Source: Actinoplanes aureus
GTDB lineage: Bacteria; Actinomycetota; Actinomycetes; Mycobacteriales; Micromonosporaceae
Direction of reading: 5' to 3'
NCBI RefSeq assembly: GCF_015704865.1
Contig: NZ_JADQTO010000034.1
Location: 1 to 64,000, forward strand
DNA: 64,000 nt
Shown here: positions 15,401-23,513 of the stretch, in pieces
How the letters are laid out: each line of letters begins with the position of its first letter
How positions within the stretch are numbered: the stretch's first letter is position 1
The notes under the pieces: model-generated
What the model was told of the DNA's origin: nothing
What the model saw: the letters and a program-made list of their open reading frames with translations, nothing else
The model's database searches: none
Made by a program: the position numbers and the translations under genes

Positions 15401-16825
15401 TCAGACGTTGTAGTACATCTCGAACTCGTGCGGGGTCGGCCGCAGGCGGACCGGGTCGACCTCGTTCGAGCGCTTGTAGTCCACCCACGTCGAGATCAGG
15501 TCTTCGGTGAAGACGCCGCCCGCGGTGAGGTAGTCGTGGTCGGCCTCGAGCGAGTTGAGCACGGCCTCGAGCGAGCCCGGCACCTGCTTGACGTTGCCCC
15601 ACTCCTCCGGCGGCAGGTCGTACAGGTCCTTGTCGATCGGGGCCGGGGGCTCGATCTTGTTCTTGATGCCGTCGAGGCCGGCCATCATCATGGCCGAGAA
15701 CGCCAGGTACGGGTTCGACGACGGGTCCGGCACGCGGAACTCGACGCGCTTGGCCTTCGGGTTGCTGCCGGTCACCGGGATGCGGGTGCAGGCGGAGCGG
15801 TTGCGCTGGGAGTAGACCAGGTTGACCGGGGCCTCGTAGCCGGGCACCAGGCGCCGGTACGAGTTGACGGTCGGGTTGGTGAACGCGAGCAGCGACGGCG
15901 CGTGGTGCAGCAGGCCACCGATGTACCAGCGGGCCGTGTCGGACAGGCCGGCGTAGCCGGTCTCGTCGTAGAACAGCGGCTCGCCACCGAGCCACAGGCT
16001 CTGGTGGGTGTGCATGCCGGAACCGTTGTCACCGAACAGCGGCTTCGGCATGAAGGTGACGGTCTTGCCCTCGGCCCGGGCGGTGTTCTTGATGATGTAC
16101 TTGAACAGCTGCATCTGGTCGCCGGCGTGCAGCAGCGTCGAGAACTTGTAGTTGATCTCGGCCTGGCCGGCGGTGCCGACCTCATGGTGCGAGCGCTCGA
16201 CGGTGAAGCCGGTGTCGATCAGGCGGCGCACCATGATGTCGCGCAGGTCGGCGTAGTGGTCGACCGGCGACACCGGGAAGTAGCCACCCTTGTAGGTGGT
16301 CTTGTAGCCGAGGTTGCCGCCCTCTTCCTCACGGCCGGAGTTCCACGCGCCCTCGATCGAGTCGATGTAGTAGAACGCCTGGTGGGCGGAGGTCTCGTGG
16401 CGGATCGAGTCGAAGATGTAGAACTCGGCCTCGGCGCCGAAGTAGGCGGTGTCGGCGATGCCGCTCGACGCCAGGTACGCCTCGGCCTTCTTGGCCACGT
16501 TCCGCGGGTCACGCGAGTACGCCTCGCGGGTGAACGGGTCGTGGATGAAGAAGTTCAGCGCAAGGGTCTTCTGGGCGCGGAACGGGTCGACGAACGCGGT
16601 GGCCACGTCCGGCAGCAGCATCATGTCGGACTCGTGGATGGCCTGGAACCCGCGGATCGAGGATCCGTCGAAGGCGAGGCCGTCGGTGACCACACTGTCG
16701 TCGAACGACTCGACCGGGATGTTGAAGTGCTGCATCACACCCGGGAGGTCACAGAACCGTACGTCGACGAACTTGACGTCCTCGTCTTTGAGGTATCGCA
16801 GGAGTTCCTCGGGATTGGCGAACAC
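15401..16825 (-). CDS. glnA: Glutamine synthetase type I
   Basis: This 474-residue GSI condenses glutamate and ammonia with ATP to form glutamine. Signature regions include FDGSSIRGF, GAEAEFYIFD (metal-binding Glu), HHEVGTAGQAEI, the catalytic-loop region MHTHQSLW, RNRSACTRIP, and the adenylylation-site tyrosine in KDLYDLPPEE, so control by GlnE is likely. The GTG start at 16825 is placed by homology (VFANPEELLRYLKDEDV) and AGGAGG 4 nt upstream; an upstream extension to 16957 would cross the promoter region. A perfect GlnR box lies about 100 bp upstream. The gene ends 81 bp from the AICE integrase and its coding sequence is intact. Confidence 0.97.
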   Translation of the reverse strand: MFANPEELLRYLKDEDVKFVDVRFCDLPGVMQHFNIPVESFDDSVVTDGLAFDGSSIRGFQAIHESDMMLLPDVATAFVDPFRAQKTLALNFFIHDPFTREAYSRDPRNVAKKAEAYLASSGIADTAYFGAEAEFYIFDSIRHETSAHQAFYYIDSIEGAWNSGREEEGGNLGYKTTYKGGYFPVSPVDHYADLRDIMVRRLIDTGFTVERSHHEVGTAGQAEINYKFSTLLHAGDQMQLFKYIIKNTARAEGKTVTFMPKPLFGDNGSGMHTHQSLWLGGEPLFYDETGYAGLSDTARWYIGGLLHHAPSLLAFTNPTVNSYRRLVPGYEAPVNLVYSQRNRSACTRIPVTGSNPKAKRVEFRVPDPSSNPYLAFSAMMMAGLDGIKNKIEPPAPIDKDLYDLPPEEWGNVKQVPGSLEAVLNSLEADHDYLTAGGVFTEDLISTWVDYKRSNEVDPVRLRPTPHEFEMYYNV

Positions 16826-16925
16826 ACGTCCTCCTGGCACAGTTTTCGATACCGGGCGGCACGGGCCGCCACGCAAGGCTGGTCGCGACGTTATGGGTGC
16901 GGGGTTGCCCCGGCGTATCCCGATT

Positions 16926-16941
16926 GTTTCCGTCGTGTTAC
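16926..16941 (-). promoter_or_regulatory. GlnR-binding box upstream of glnA
   Basis: On the minus strand this reads GTAACACGACGGAAAC, an exact match to the gTnAc-n6-GaAAc consensus for the actinobacterial nitrogen regulator GlnR. It lies about 100 bp upstream of the glnA start, where GlnR activates glnA under nitrogen limitation. Confidence 0.85.
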
Positions 16942-17012
16942 GCCATGCATTGGGCACGCACCGTGAGAGCGCGAGCCGACCTACCGGACCCTATCGCGTA
17001 CGCTCGGCAGAC

Positions 17013-17408
17013 GTGGCTGCTTCCGCGAACGAATCGCCCCTGGTCCCGGCCCGTCTGGAGCCCGCCGGATTCGGCCCGCGACTGGCCGCCCTGATGATCG
17101 ACTGGCTGCTCTGCCTGCTCATCGCGAGCCTCTACGCCAGCCCGTTCGAGAAGGCCTGGCCTGCGGTGCTCGTGCTGGTCGTGGCGAACACCTTCTTCAT
17201 CGGACTGTTCGGGCAGACGCCCGGGATGCGCCTGCTCCGCATCCGTTGCGCGGCCTACCCGGGCGGCGGTCCGCTCGGCCTGGTGCGCGGCCTGATCCGG
17301 GCCGTCCTGCTGGGGCTCTTCATCCCGGCAATGATCATGGACAGCCAGGGCCGGGGCGTGCACGACCGGGTGGCTCACTCGATCGTGGCCACCCTGCCGC
17401 GCGGCTGA
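17013..17408 (+). CDS. RDD-family membrane protein
   Basis: This 131-residue membrane protein has the RDD pattern: GFGPRLAALMIDWLL (Arg then Asp in the first helix, about residues 18-32), a second hydrophobic stretch (about 45-66), GQTPGMRLLRIR, and a third helix around 98-113. RDD proteins are small membrane proteins of mostly unknown or ion-transport function. The start is a GTG chosen because the translated N-terminus matches a short cytoplasmic leader; no strong SD is visible, so the exact start is uncertain. It is divergent from glnA and may share its promoter region. Confidence 0.75.
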   Translation: MAASANESPLVPARLEPAGFGPRLAALMIDWLLCLLIASLYASPFEKAWPAVLVLVVANTFFIGLFGQTPGMRLLRIRCAAYPGGGPLGLVRGLIRAVLLGLFIPAMIMDSQGRGVHDRVAHSIVATLPRG

Positions 17409-17414
17409 GAGCGG

Positions 17415-19583
17415 TCACCGCCCCCGGAAGGCGCGCTTGACCTCCGGTTCCACCCGCTCCTCACCTCTGCCGGTCACCACGCCGCCGCCGGGTGTGCGTA
17501 CCCCGAAGGCCTGCTCGTCGGTGACGATGTCGTGCGCCTCGCGGTCCGGCGCCGGCTCGCCGCCGCCGCGGCGTTTGCCGAGCTCCGGCGCGACCGTGCC
17601 GGGCTTCGCGGTCTCCGCCGGCCCGGCCGGCTGAGTGGCCGCGCGGCTGCGCAGACCCCACGGTCCGCCTTCCGGGCGGGCCCGCTGCGGTGCGTCGATC
17701 CGGCCCGATCCGGCTCCCGACCGGGCCTGTTCCGCGCCGAAGAAGTCGGCCCAGGCGGCACGGCGGTCGCGGCGCGGCGGTGGCGCGGGCGGGCCGGCCG
17801 GCGAGGTCGGCCGGTTCAGCACGGGCGGCGCGGTTCCCGGGCGGGCGGCCGGACGGCCTCCGCTCTGCGGCGGCCGTAGCTCTTCCTTGCTGCCCGGACG
17901 CCGGTCACGGTCACCATGAGGATTTTTCAGTACGGGCGGAGCGGCCGAACCCGGCGGTCTCCCGAAGGTCTGGTCGCCGTCCACCCGGGCACCCGGCACC
18001 CGGTTCGGGTCGCCCGGCCGGCCGCGGCCGCGCTCACCCGGGCGGGCGGCCTGAGGCGGCGGGGTGTAGATGGGTCCCCGTTCGCGCTGCTCGCCAGGAC
18101 GCCCGAGCTGGGGCGCCGCCGGATTGGCGGGCTGCCCGCGGCGCCGGTCACCGGGCCGGCCGGTCTGTGGCGGCGGGAGGATCGGCTGTCCCACGCCCGG
18201 GCCGCGCAGTTCCCGGCCGCCGGATGGCACGACGGGTGTGCCGGCGGGTCCGGCCGGCCGGCGCAGCGACCGGCCGGGCGGCGGGGCGCTGCCGGGCGGC
18301 AGGACGATGCCGCCGGGCCGTCCGATCTGCCCGGGTAGCCGCGGGCGCACGATGCTGGGCGGGATCACTGTGCCACCGCCCGGGATCGACGCTCCCGGCG
18401 GCGGCAGCGCGGCACCCGGTGGCGGCAACGCGGCACCAGGCGGCGGTAGCGCGGCGCCAGGCGGCGGCAATGCGGCACCGGGCGGGAGCGTGCCCGGCGG
18501 GAGGGCGCCCGGCGGCAGCTGAGCGCCCGGCGGCAGCGTGCCCGGCTGAGGTCCGATTTGTCCCGGAGGCAAAACCCCAGGAGGCAAAACCCCAGGAGGC
18601 AGAACTCCAGGAGGCAGAACCCCTGGCGGCAGAACACCCGGAGGCAGCCCCGGCGTACCCGGCGGCAGAACACCGGGCGGCAGAGTGCCCGGCGGCAGCT
18701 GACCACCAGGCAGCTGACTTCCCGGCGGCAGCGTGCCCGGCGGTACCACCCCGGGCGGATTGGCGCCGTCAGGCGGCGCGATCAGATCCGGCGGCGAAAT
18801 CTGCCCGGGCGGCAGAACACCGGGCGGGCTGGTGATCGGGTTGTTCAGCCCGGGCAGGTTCGGCACCGGGACCGTGCCCGGCGCGCTGAGCACCGCGTTC
18901 ATCGGCTGCACCGGCGGACCCACCCCGCTCGCGACCACTCCGATGTAGTCGAAGTACTGGTCGCCGTACCGCTGCGCCAGCAGTTGCGCCTCGCGCCGGT
19001 ACCGCTCAGTCACCTCTCGCTGGTCGTCCTCGATCTCCTCCTGGCGCGCCGCGCTCCAGCTGACGCCCTCGGTCGCGAAGGCGCCGAGGTTCTCCAGGAA
19101 GCCGACCTGCTGCGCCTCGCGCATCTCCTGCTCGTAGCGCAGCACCAGGTTGTCGACGTCGCGGCGCGCCTCCAGGCTGATGTTCACCAGGTGGCGCAGC
19201 GCGGTCACGTTCTTCTGCGCCGCGTCCATCCACACGTCGAGGTACGTGAGCGCCTCGCCCGGCCCCCGGCGCAGGAACGCGTCCCGTGCTTCCGGTGACT
19301 GCCAGTGCTCGTCCTGGAGGACGGTGCTCTGCTGCACCACGAAGTCGCGGATGTCGGCCATGAACGTCCACGCGTTCTGCCACTGGTCGGCGAGCGCGGC
19401 CATCTGCTCCGGATGCATGTTGCGCACCTTGCGGGCCACGACCTCCAGCGTCAGCGGGTTGCCCGGCCCGGGCGGCGGCGCGAACGGGATCTGCGAGGGC
19501 GGGTAGCTGCCGTACTTCAGCTGCCCGCTGTACGGGCTGTACCCGTAGTTCGGATCGGCGGTGGCGCCCCAGTACTCACCCAT
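17415..19583 (-). CDS. WXG-like protein with extended PPG-repeat domain (T7SS-associated)
   Basis: The N-terminal 220 residues are mostly helical and resemble a WXG100/PPE-type hairpin (EHWQSPEARDAFL at about residue 92). From about 240 to the end it is Pro/Gly-rich. It has at least five consecutive PPGVL units and four GAALPPP units, then a long Pro/Arg/Gly-rich tail with many Arg. It follows the 328-residue gene after 4 nt and both flank the WXG100 genes, so it is a candidate secreted or cell-wall-spanning substrate or chaperone of the ESX system. There is no signal peptide. PPG repeats suggest an extended polyproline or collagen-like rod. The function is otherwise unknown. Confidence 0.8.
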   Translation of the reverse strand: MGEYWGATADPNYGYSPYSGQLKYGSYPPSQIPFAPPPGPGNPLTLEVVARKVRNMHPEQMAALADQWQNAWTFMADIRDFVVQQSTVLQDEHWQSPEARDAFLRRGPGEALTYLDVWMDAAQKNVTALRHLVNISLEARRDVDNLVLRYEQEMREAQQVGFLENLGAFATEGVSWSAARQEEIEDDQREVTERYRREAQLLAQRYGDQYFDYIGVVASGVGPPVQPMNAVLSAPGTVPVPNLPGLNNPITSPPGVLPPGQISPPDLIAPPDGANPPGVVPPGTLPPGSQLPGGQLPPGTLPPGVLPPGTPGLPPGVLPPGVLPPGVLPPGVLPPGVLPPGQIGPQPGTLPPGAQLPPGALPPGTLPPGAALPPPGAALPPPGAALPPPGAALPPPGASIPGGGTVIPPSIVRPRLPGQIGRPGGIVLPPGSAPPPGRSLRRPAGPAGTPVVPSGGRELRGPGVGQPILPPPQTGRPGDRRRGQPANPAAPQLGRPGEQRERGPIYTPPPQAARPGERGRGRPGDPNRVPGARVDGDQTFGRPPGSAAPPVLKNPHGDRDRRPGSKEELRPPQSGGRPAARPGTAPPVLNRPTSPAGPPAPPPRRDRRAAWADFFGAEQARSGAGSGRIDAPQRARPEGGPWGLRSRAATQPAGPAETAKPGTVAPELGKRRGGGEPAPDREAHDIVTDEQAFGVRTPGGGVVTGRGEERVEPEVKRAFRGR
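18388..18486. repeat. Coding 21-bp tandem repeat (GAALPPP)
   Basis: About four imperfect 21-bp units encode the heptad GAALPPP in the Pro-rich protein. Third-base differences between units indicate the array is not freshly amplified. Confidence 0.8.
18559..18660. repeat. Coding 15-bp tandem repeat (PPGVL)
   Basis: At least five 15-bp units of the type GGAGGCAAAACCCCA/GGAGGCAGAACTCCA encode consecutive PPGVL pentads. Two adjacent units are nearly identical, suggesting recent slippage and possible length variation between strains. Confidence 0.85.
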
Positions 19584-19587
19584 CGGC

Positions 19588-20574
19588 TCAACCGTTCACG
19601 TAGTGGGGAGCGTCGGCACCGGAGGTACGCGTACCGGTCTGGACCTCGTTCGTCTCCTCCAGCAGACCGCTCTTGCCCGGCTCGTAGGTGGTCGTGGTGG
19701 TCTCCCGGGTCACCGGATCCAGCTTCTCGGTGGTCAGGTGCGTGGTCCGCCCCGTCGAGTCCACGGTCTCGGTGGTCTCCTCGACGACCCGGTCGCCCTG
19801 GGTCGTGGTCCGGGTCTCGGTGGTCGACGCCGTCTTGCCGTCCGGCCCGAGCGTCTCCTGGGTGGTCGTCTGCACCGGCCCGTCCACCCGGGACGAGACG
19901 CGGGTGGTGCTCGTCGAGACGGTCGCGCCGGTCCGGTCGTACACCGTGGTGGTGGTTGTCACGGCGCCACCCGGCGCCGTGAAGGTCATGATCTCGCGCC
20001 GCTCACCGTTCGGCCCGGTCGCCAGCTGCATGGTCTGGTACGCCGACACCGGTGTCACCGGCCCCTGCTGCCACAGCGGGCTGTCCGCCGGCGGCGGCGC
20101 GGCCCCGGTCGCCATCTGCGCCTCGAGGTACGTGGTGCCGACGCCCTCCGGAAGCCCGGCCGGCCGGCGAACACTCTTGTCGCCGAAGGCGAACAGCACG
20201 TCGGAGAGCTTGGCCGCGGACAGAGCGTCGCCCGACCGGTAGCTGTCCGCGATGGTCTGCGCCGCGTTGCCGACGTTGCTCAGCGACTCCCCGAGCTTGC
20301 TCAGATAGATGTTGAGTTCGCCGGCGTTCGCCGTCAGCTGCGCCCGGACCGCGTCCGCCTCACCGAGCACGTCGCCGTTCCACGCCTGTCCCGGCATCTC
20401 GCTCAGCGGACCGAGGTACGCGGCCCGCGACCCGATGTCGGCCTGCTGACTCCGCATGAGGCGTGCGTATTCGCGGAGACCGTCGAGATCGACGTCCACC
20501 GCCGGGCCGCCGGCGAGCCACGGTGTGCTCGTGTTCGTCGTGGTCTGGTCCGCATATGGATTCTCGGCAACCAT
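19588..20574 (-). CDS. WXG-like protein with Thr-rich repeat domain (T7SS-associated)
   Basis: This 328-residue protein starts at 20574 with GGGGAGG 5 nt before the ATG. Residues 28-130 look like a helical ESX-type domain containing a W-x-G turn (QAWNGDVLGEA, about 64-74). The C-terminal half is made of Thr-rich strand-like segments (TTTTTVYDRTGATV, TRVSSRVDGPVQTTTQ, TTTQGDRVVEETTETVD, TTTTTYEPGKSG) spaced about 20-25 residues apart, suggesting a repetitive beta structure such as a stalk. It is probably a secreted substrate. It is divergent from the WXG100 operon and co-directional with the PPG-repeat gene 4 nt downstream. Confidence 0.75.
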   Translation of the reverse strand: MVAENPYADQTTTNTSTPWLAGGPAVDVDLDGLREYARLMRSQQADIGSRAAYLGPLSEMPGQAWNGDVLGEADAVRAQLTANAGELNIYLSKLGESLSNVGNAAQTIADSYRSGDALSAAKLSDVLFAFGDKSVRRPAGLPEGVGTTYLEAQMATGAAPPPADSPLWQQGPVTPVSAYQTMQLATGPNGERREIMTFTAPGGAVTTTTTVYDRTGATVSTSTTRVSSRVDGPVQTTTQETLGPDGKTASTTETRTTTQGDRVVEETTETVDSTGRTTHLTTEKLDPVTRETTTTTYEPGKSGLLEETNEVQTGTRTSGADAPHYVNG

Positions 20575-20700
20575 CACGCCTCCCCGGATTCGGTGACGCT
20601 GGTGTGTACGCGCTCTTCCGGAAACCGGTTCGAACCGACCCGGCGGTGCCGGCGTACACCGAAGACATAGACCACTTCCGAGAACCGGGGAGAACCAACG

Positions 20701-21048
20701 ATGGCAGGCATCGGTCAGGTCCACGCCACACAGGAGCAGCTCACCGCGATGGCGCAGCGGTGCGGCGACACCGGCCAGAACATCTCGCAGGGAATGAACC
20801 GGCTGATGGGGCAGATCCAGTCCCTCAGCGGCGCCGGCTTCGCGGGCACCGCGAACAACGCCCTCCAGGACGTGTCGGTGCAGCTCAACGACGGTCTCGC
20901 CAAGATCATGACCGCACTGAACGAGCTCGGCGGCAAGATGTCGTCCGCCTCCACCACCTTCGGCACGAACGACGAGGAGGCCGCGCAGTCGATCCGCACG
21001 GCGGCCGCGTCCGGCGACAGTTCCGTTGTCAACATCCTGCGCGGCTGA
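20701..21048 (+). CDS. WXG100-family protein, Trp-less variant
   Basis: This 115-residue helical-hairpin protein fits the ESAT-6-like family in size, position and pattern, but the turn reads GFAGTA (about residues 46-51), with Phe in place of the canonical Trp. GGGGAGAA lies just upstream of the ATG. The adjacent gene at 21075 keeps a true W-S-G motif, so the two probably form the usual heterodimer recognised by EccC. The C-terminal region (about 86-115) may hold a secretion signal; no canonical YxxxD/E was seen. Confidence 0.8.
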   Translation: MAGIGQVHATQEQLTAMAQRCGDTGQNISQGMNRLMGQIQSLSGAGFAGTANNALQDVSVQLNDGLAKIMTALNELGGKMSSASTTFGTNDEEAAQSIRTAAASGDSSVVNILRG

Positions 21049-21074
21049 GCGCGCGAGAGAGATCGGGGAGCAGA

Positions 21075-21359
21075 ATGAACATCACCTACAACTTCGGCCA
21101 GATCAGCGACGTCTCGGCCGGCATCAACTCGTTCCAGAACCAGATGGACCGCGAGCTGAACGATCTGTACACCGCGTTCACGCAGCTGTTCGCGCAGGAC
21201 TGGTCCGGTGCCGCGGGTACCGCGTGCGACGAGGCCCGGCAGAAGTGGAACCAGGGCGCCACCGAGATCAAGTCCGCGCTGGCCAGCGTCGGCGTACGGC
21301 TGGGCGAGTCCGCGGAGCGGATGCAGCAGGTCGACCAGCAGATCGCCGCGACCATGTGA
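21075..21359 (+). CDS. WXG100-family protein
   Basis: The 94-residue protein is a typical ESAT-6/CFP-10-like protein: two amphipathic helices joined by DWSGAAGTACDEARQKW (about residues 38-54) with the WxG turn. The start follows GGGGAG 6 nt upstream. It is predicted to pair with the upstream WXG100 variant and be exported by the EccC-driven channel encoded in this locus. A strong hairpin terminator lies 14 nt after its stop. Confidence 0.9.
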   Translation: MNITYNFGQISDVSAGINSFQNQMDRELNDLYTAFTQLFAQDWSGAAGTACDEARQKWNQGATEIKSALASVGVRLGESAERMQQVDQQIAATM

Positions 21360-21373
21360 GTGAGCACCGAAAG

Positions 21374-21410
21374 ACGGACCGGCCGCCGGCGAGACCGGCG
21401 GCCGGTCCGT
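21374..21410 (+). terminator. Strong hairpin terminator after the WXG100 pair
   Basis: A perfect 16-bp stem, ACGGACCGGCCGCCGG with its complement, closes a CGAGA loop. No T-run follows. Its position right after the WXG100 genes suggests termination or mRNA 3'-end protection, which can raise the level of the esx-like transcript. Confidence 0.7.
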
Positions 21411-21471
21411 GTCCGGGTAGGCTCCAAGAAAGGCTGGGTAATTCACAGGCCCCGGCCACCGGAGCGGGTCG

Positions 21472-22260
21472 ATGGATCTACGACACTCACCTTCGCCGGA
21501 CCACTCGGTCGTCTCGGTCGTCGACGAGGACACGTCGGTCGTCGAACTCACCGTCCGCGGCCGGTGGAGCCGGGAGCTCTGGCTGCAAGCACACCGGACA
21601 CTGCGCAAGCGGCTCGCCGAACACCCAGCCGGCCTCCTGCTGGACCTGCGCGGGCTCGACGACCCCTGTGCCGAGAGCGCGGTCTTCTGGCTCACGGCGC
21701 GAGTCCGGGGCAACAGCTTCCGTCCGCGTACGCCGGTGGTGGCCGCTCTCTCCACCGACACCGCGCTGTCCGCCGCGTTGAGCCGGTTCGGCGTACCCCG
21801 TGGTCTTCCGGTCTTCGAGACGCCGGCGCGGGCCCGCGCCGCGCTCGCCGACCGCAGCCTCTGGCCCGGCCGGCTGCTGTTACGGCTGCCGGCGGAGCTA
21901 GGCGCCGCCGTGGCGGCCCGCCGCGCGGTCTCGGACGCCTGCCGCGAATGGGAACTCGAGCCGCTGGCCGCCCGTGCCCGGCTGGTGGTCTCCGAGCTGG
22001 TGGTGAACGCCGCCGAACACGCCGGCACCCCGATCGACCTGATGCTGACCCAGACGGACTTCTCGCTGCACGTGGCGGTGCGCGACCGCGGCACGTGTCC
22101 GGCGCGGGTGCTGCCGGCCGATCCGGAGAATCCGCTGCTGGCCCGGGGGCAGGGCCTGCGCCTGGTCGAGGCGGCGGCGTTCGCCTGGGGTGTGGCTCCC
22201 GCGGTCACCGGCAAGACGGTCTGGGCGATTCTGCGGGCCACTCCCGATCAACCGGGCTGA
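21472..22260 (+). CDS. STAS + HATPase protein (anti-sigma-factor kinase-like)
   Basis: This 262-residue protein has an N-terminal STAS-like half (about residues 15-110, LLLDLRGLDDPCAESAVFWL) and a C-terminal HATPase_c_2 half (about 135-255) with the N-box SELVVNAAEHA (about 171-181) and a G-box-like GQGLRLVEAAA. The two parts normally belong to opposite partners of a partner-switching system (antagonist and kinase); here they are fused. ATM-type kinases of this class phosphorylate anti-sigma antagonists. It may control expression or secretion of the T7SS; this is inference from location. Confidence 0.8.
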   Translation: MDLRHSPSPDHSVVSVVDEDTSVVELTVRGRWSRELWLQAHRTLRKRLAEHPAGLLLDLRGLDDPCAESAVFWLTARVRGNSFRPRTPVVAALSTDTALSAALSRFGVPRGLPVFETPARARAALADRSLWPGRLLLRLPAELGAAVAARRAVSDACREWELEPLAARARLVVSELVVNAAEHAGTPIDLMLTQTDFSLHVAVRDRGTCPARVLPADPENPLLARGQGLRLVEAAAFAWGVAPAVTGKTVWAILRATPDQPG

Positions 22261-22274
22261 ACTATCATCGATCG

Positions 22275-23513
22275 GTGCTTTCGCCCAGGCGCCGACCGGC
22301 TCTGGCAGCCGTTGCCGCCCTCCTGGCCGTCCTCATTCCGGCACCGGCGTCAGCCGTTCCCGGGCAGGACTGTGCCGAGCCGGGCCGGGCCGAGATCGGC
22401 GGGTCCTGGCCGCGGGCCGCGCTCCAGGCCGACGCGGTGAGCCCGCTCGCCAACGGTTTCGGTGTCGTCGTCGCGGTCCTCTCCACCGGGGTGGACGCGG
22501 GCCAGCCGCAGCTCGACGGCCGGGTCTCCGCCGGTGTCGACGTCGTCGACCAGGCCGGCGCGGCGAACCAGGACTGCACCGGGACCGGGACCCAGGTGGC
22601 CGGGGTGATCGCCGGGCAGCGGGGTGGCGGTGACGCGGACGTGGCCGGGTTGGCGCCCGGTTCGCGCATCCTGCCCATTCGGGTACTTCTGGATGATCCA
22701 GCTGGATCCGAGAGCAACCCGGCCCTCCTCGCCCGCGGCATCACCGCCGCCGTGCAGAACGACGCCGACGTCATCGTGGTCGCCGCGGCCGTCTACCAGA
22801 ATCAGCAGCAACTCCGCGTGGCCGTGGCCGGTGCCGTCGACCAGGGCGTCGTCGTGGTGGCGGCGGCCGGTGACCTCGGCGGTCCGGACGACGGGAACCC
22901 GACGCCGTTCCCGGCCGCGTACCCCGGCGTGATCGGCGTCGGCGCCATCGACCAGAACGGCCGGATCTCACCGAGTTCGCAGCGCGGCGACTACGTCGAC
23001 CTGGTGGCGCCCGGTGTCGCCGTGCCCACCCTGCAAACCGGTCGCGGCCTGGTCGAAGTGGACGGCACCGCGGTGGCCGCCGGCTTCGTGGGCGCGGCCG
23101 CCGCCCTGCTCCGCGACCGGCGCGAGGACCTCGGCCCGCAAGCCGTGGCCCAGGTGCTGACCGCAACGGCCAGCCCCGCCCCGATCGGGGAAGCGTTCGG
23201 CGCCGGGGTGGTCGATCCGGTCGCGGCCGTCACCGGCCGCCTCGTCGACCCCGACCCGCGGCCGCTGCCGGCCCTGGACCCGGCGCCACCGCCGGACACC
23301 GCGACCGATCGCTTGCGCCGCGCGATCGCCCTGGTCGGAGCCGGTATCGCGGCCATCGTGGCGGTGGCGGTCCTGCTCGCGGCCGCGGCGATCCGCCGCA
23401 GCCGCCGCCGGCACTGGCGGCCCGCCCTGGCCCCGCCGGCCCCGGTGCACGACGAACCCCTTGAACCCGGCCCGCCGGTCATGCTCCTTGACGAACGTCC
23501 GGGGTCGGGCTGA
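22275..23513 (+). CDS. Catalytically dead mycosin-like subtilase (pseudo-MycP)
   Basis: This 412-residue protein has the mycosin layout: signal sequence (about 1-26, ending ASA), subtilase domain (about 55-310) and a C-terminal transmembrane helix (about 317-345) with a short cytoplasmic basic tail. All catalytic positions are substituted: the DTGV aspartate is Ser70 (LSTGVD), the HGT histidine is Thr104 (GTGTQVAG), the oxyanion Asn is Asp200 (AAGD) and the GTS serine is Ala266 (DGTAVAA). The two Cys expected in mycosins (C33, C101) are kept. It therefore probably acts as a structural stabiliser of the ESX membrane complex. GTG start, no strong SD; likely coupled to the gene ending 14 nt upstream. 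Confidence 0.88.
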   Translation: MLSPRRRPALAAVAALLAVLIPAPASAVPGQDCAEPGRAEIGGSWPRAALQADAVSPLANGFGVVVAVLSTGVDAGQPQLDGRVSAGVDVVDQAGAANQDCTGTGTQVAGVIAGQRGGGDADVAGLAPGSRILPIRVLLDDPAGSESNPALLARGITAAVQNDADVIVVAAAVYQNQQQLRVAVAGAVDQGVVVVAAAGDLGGPDDGNPTPFPAAYPGVIGVGAIDQNGRISPSSQRGDYVDLVAPGVAVPTLQTGRGLVEVDGTAVAAGFVGAAAALLRDRREDLGPQAVAQVLTATASPAPIGEAFGAGVVDPVAAVTGRLVDPDPRPLPALDPAPPPDTATDRLRRAIALVGAGIAAIVAVAVLLAAAAIRRSRRRHWRPALAPPAPVHDEPLEPGPPVMLLDERPGSG

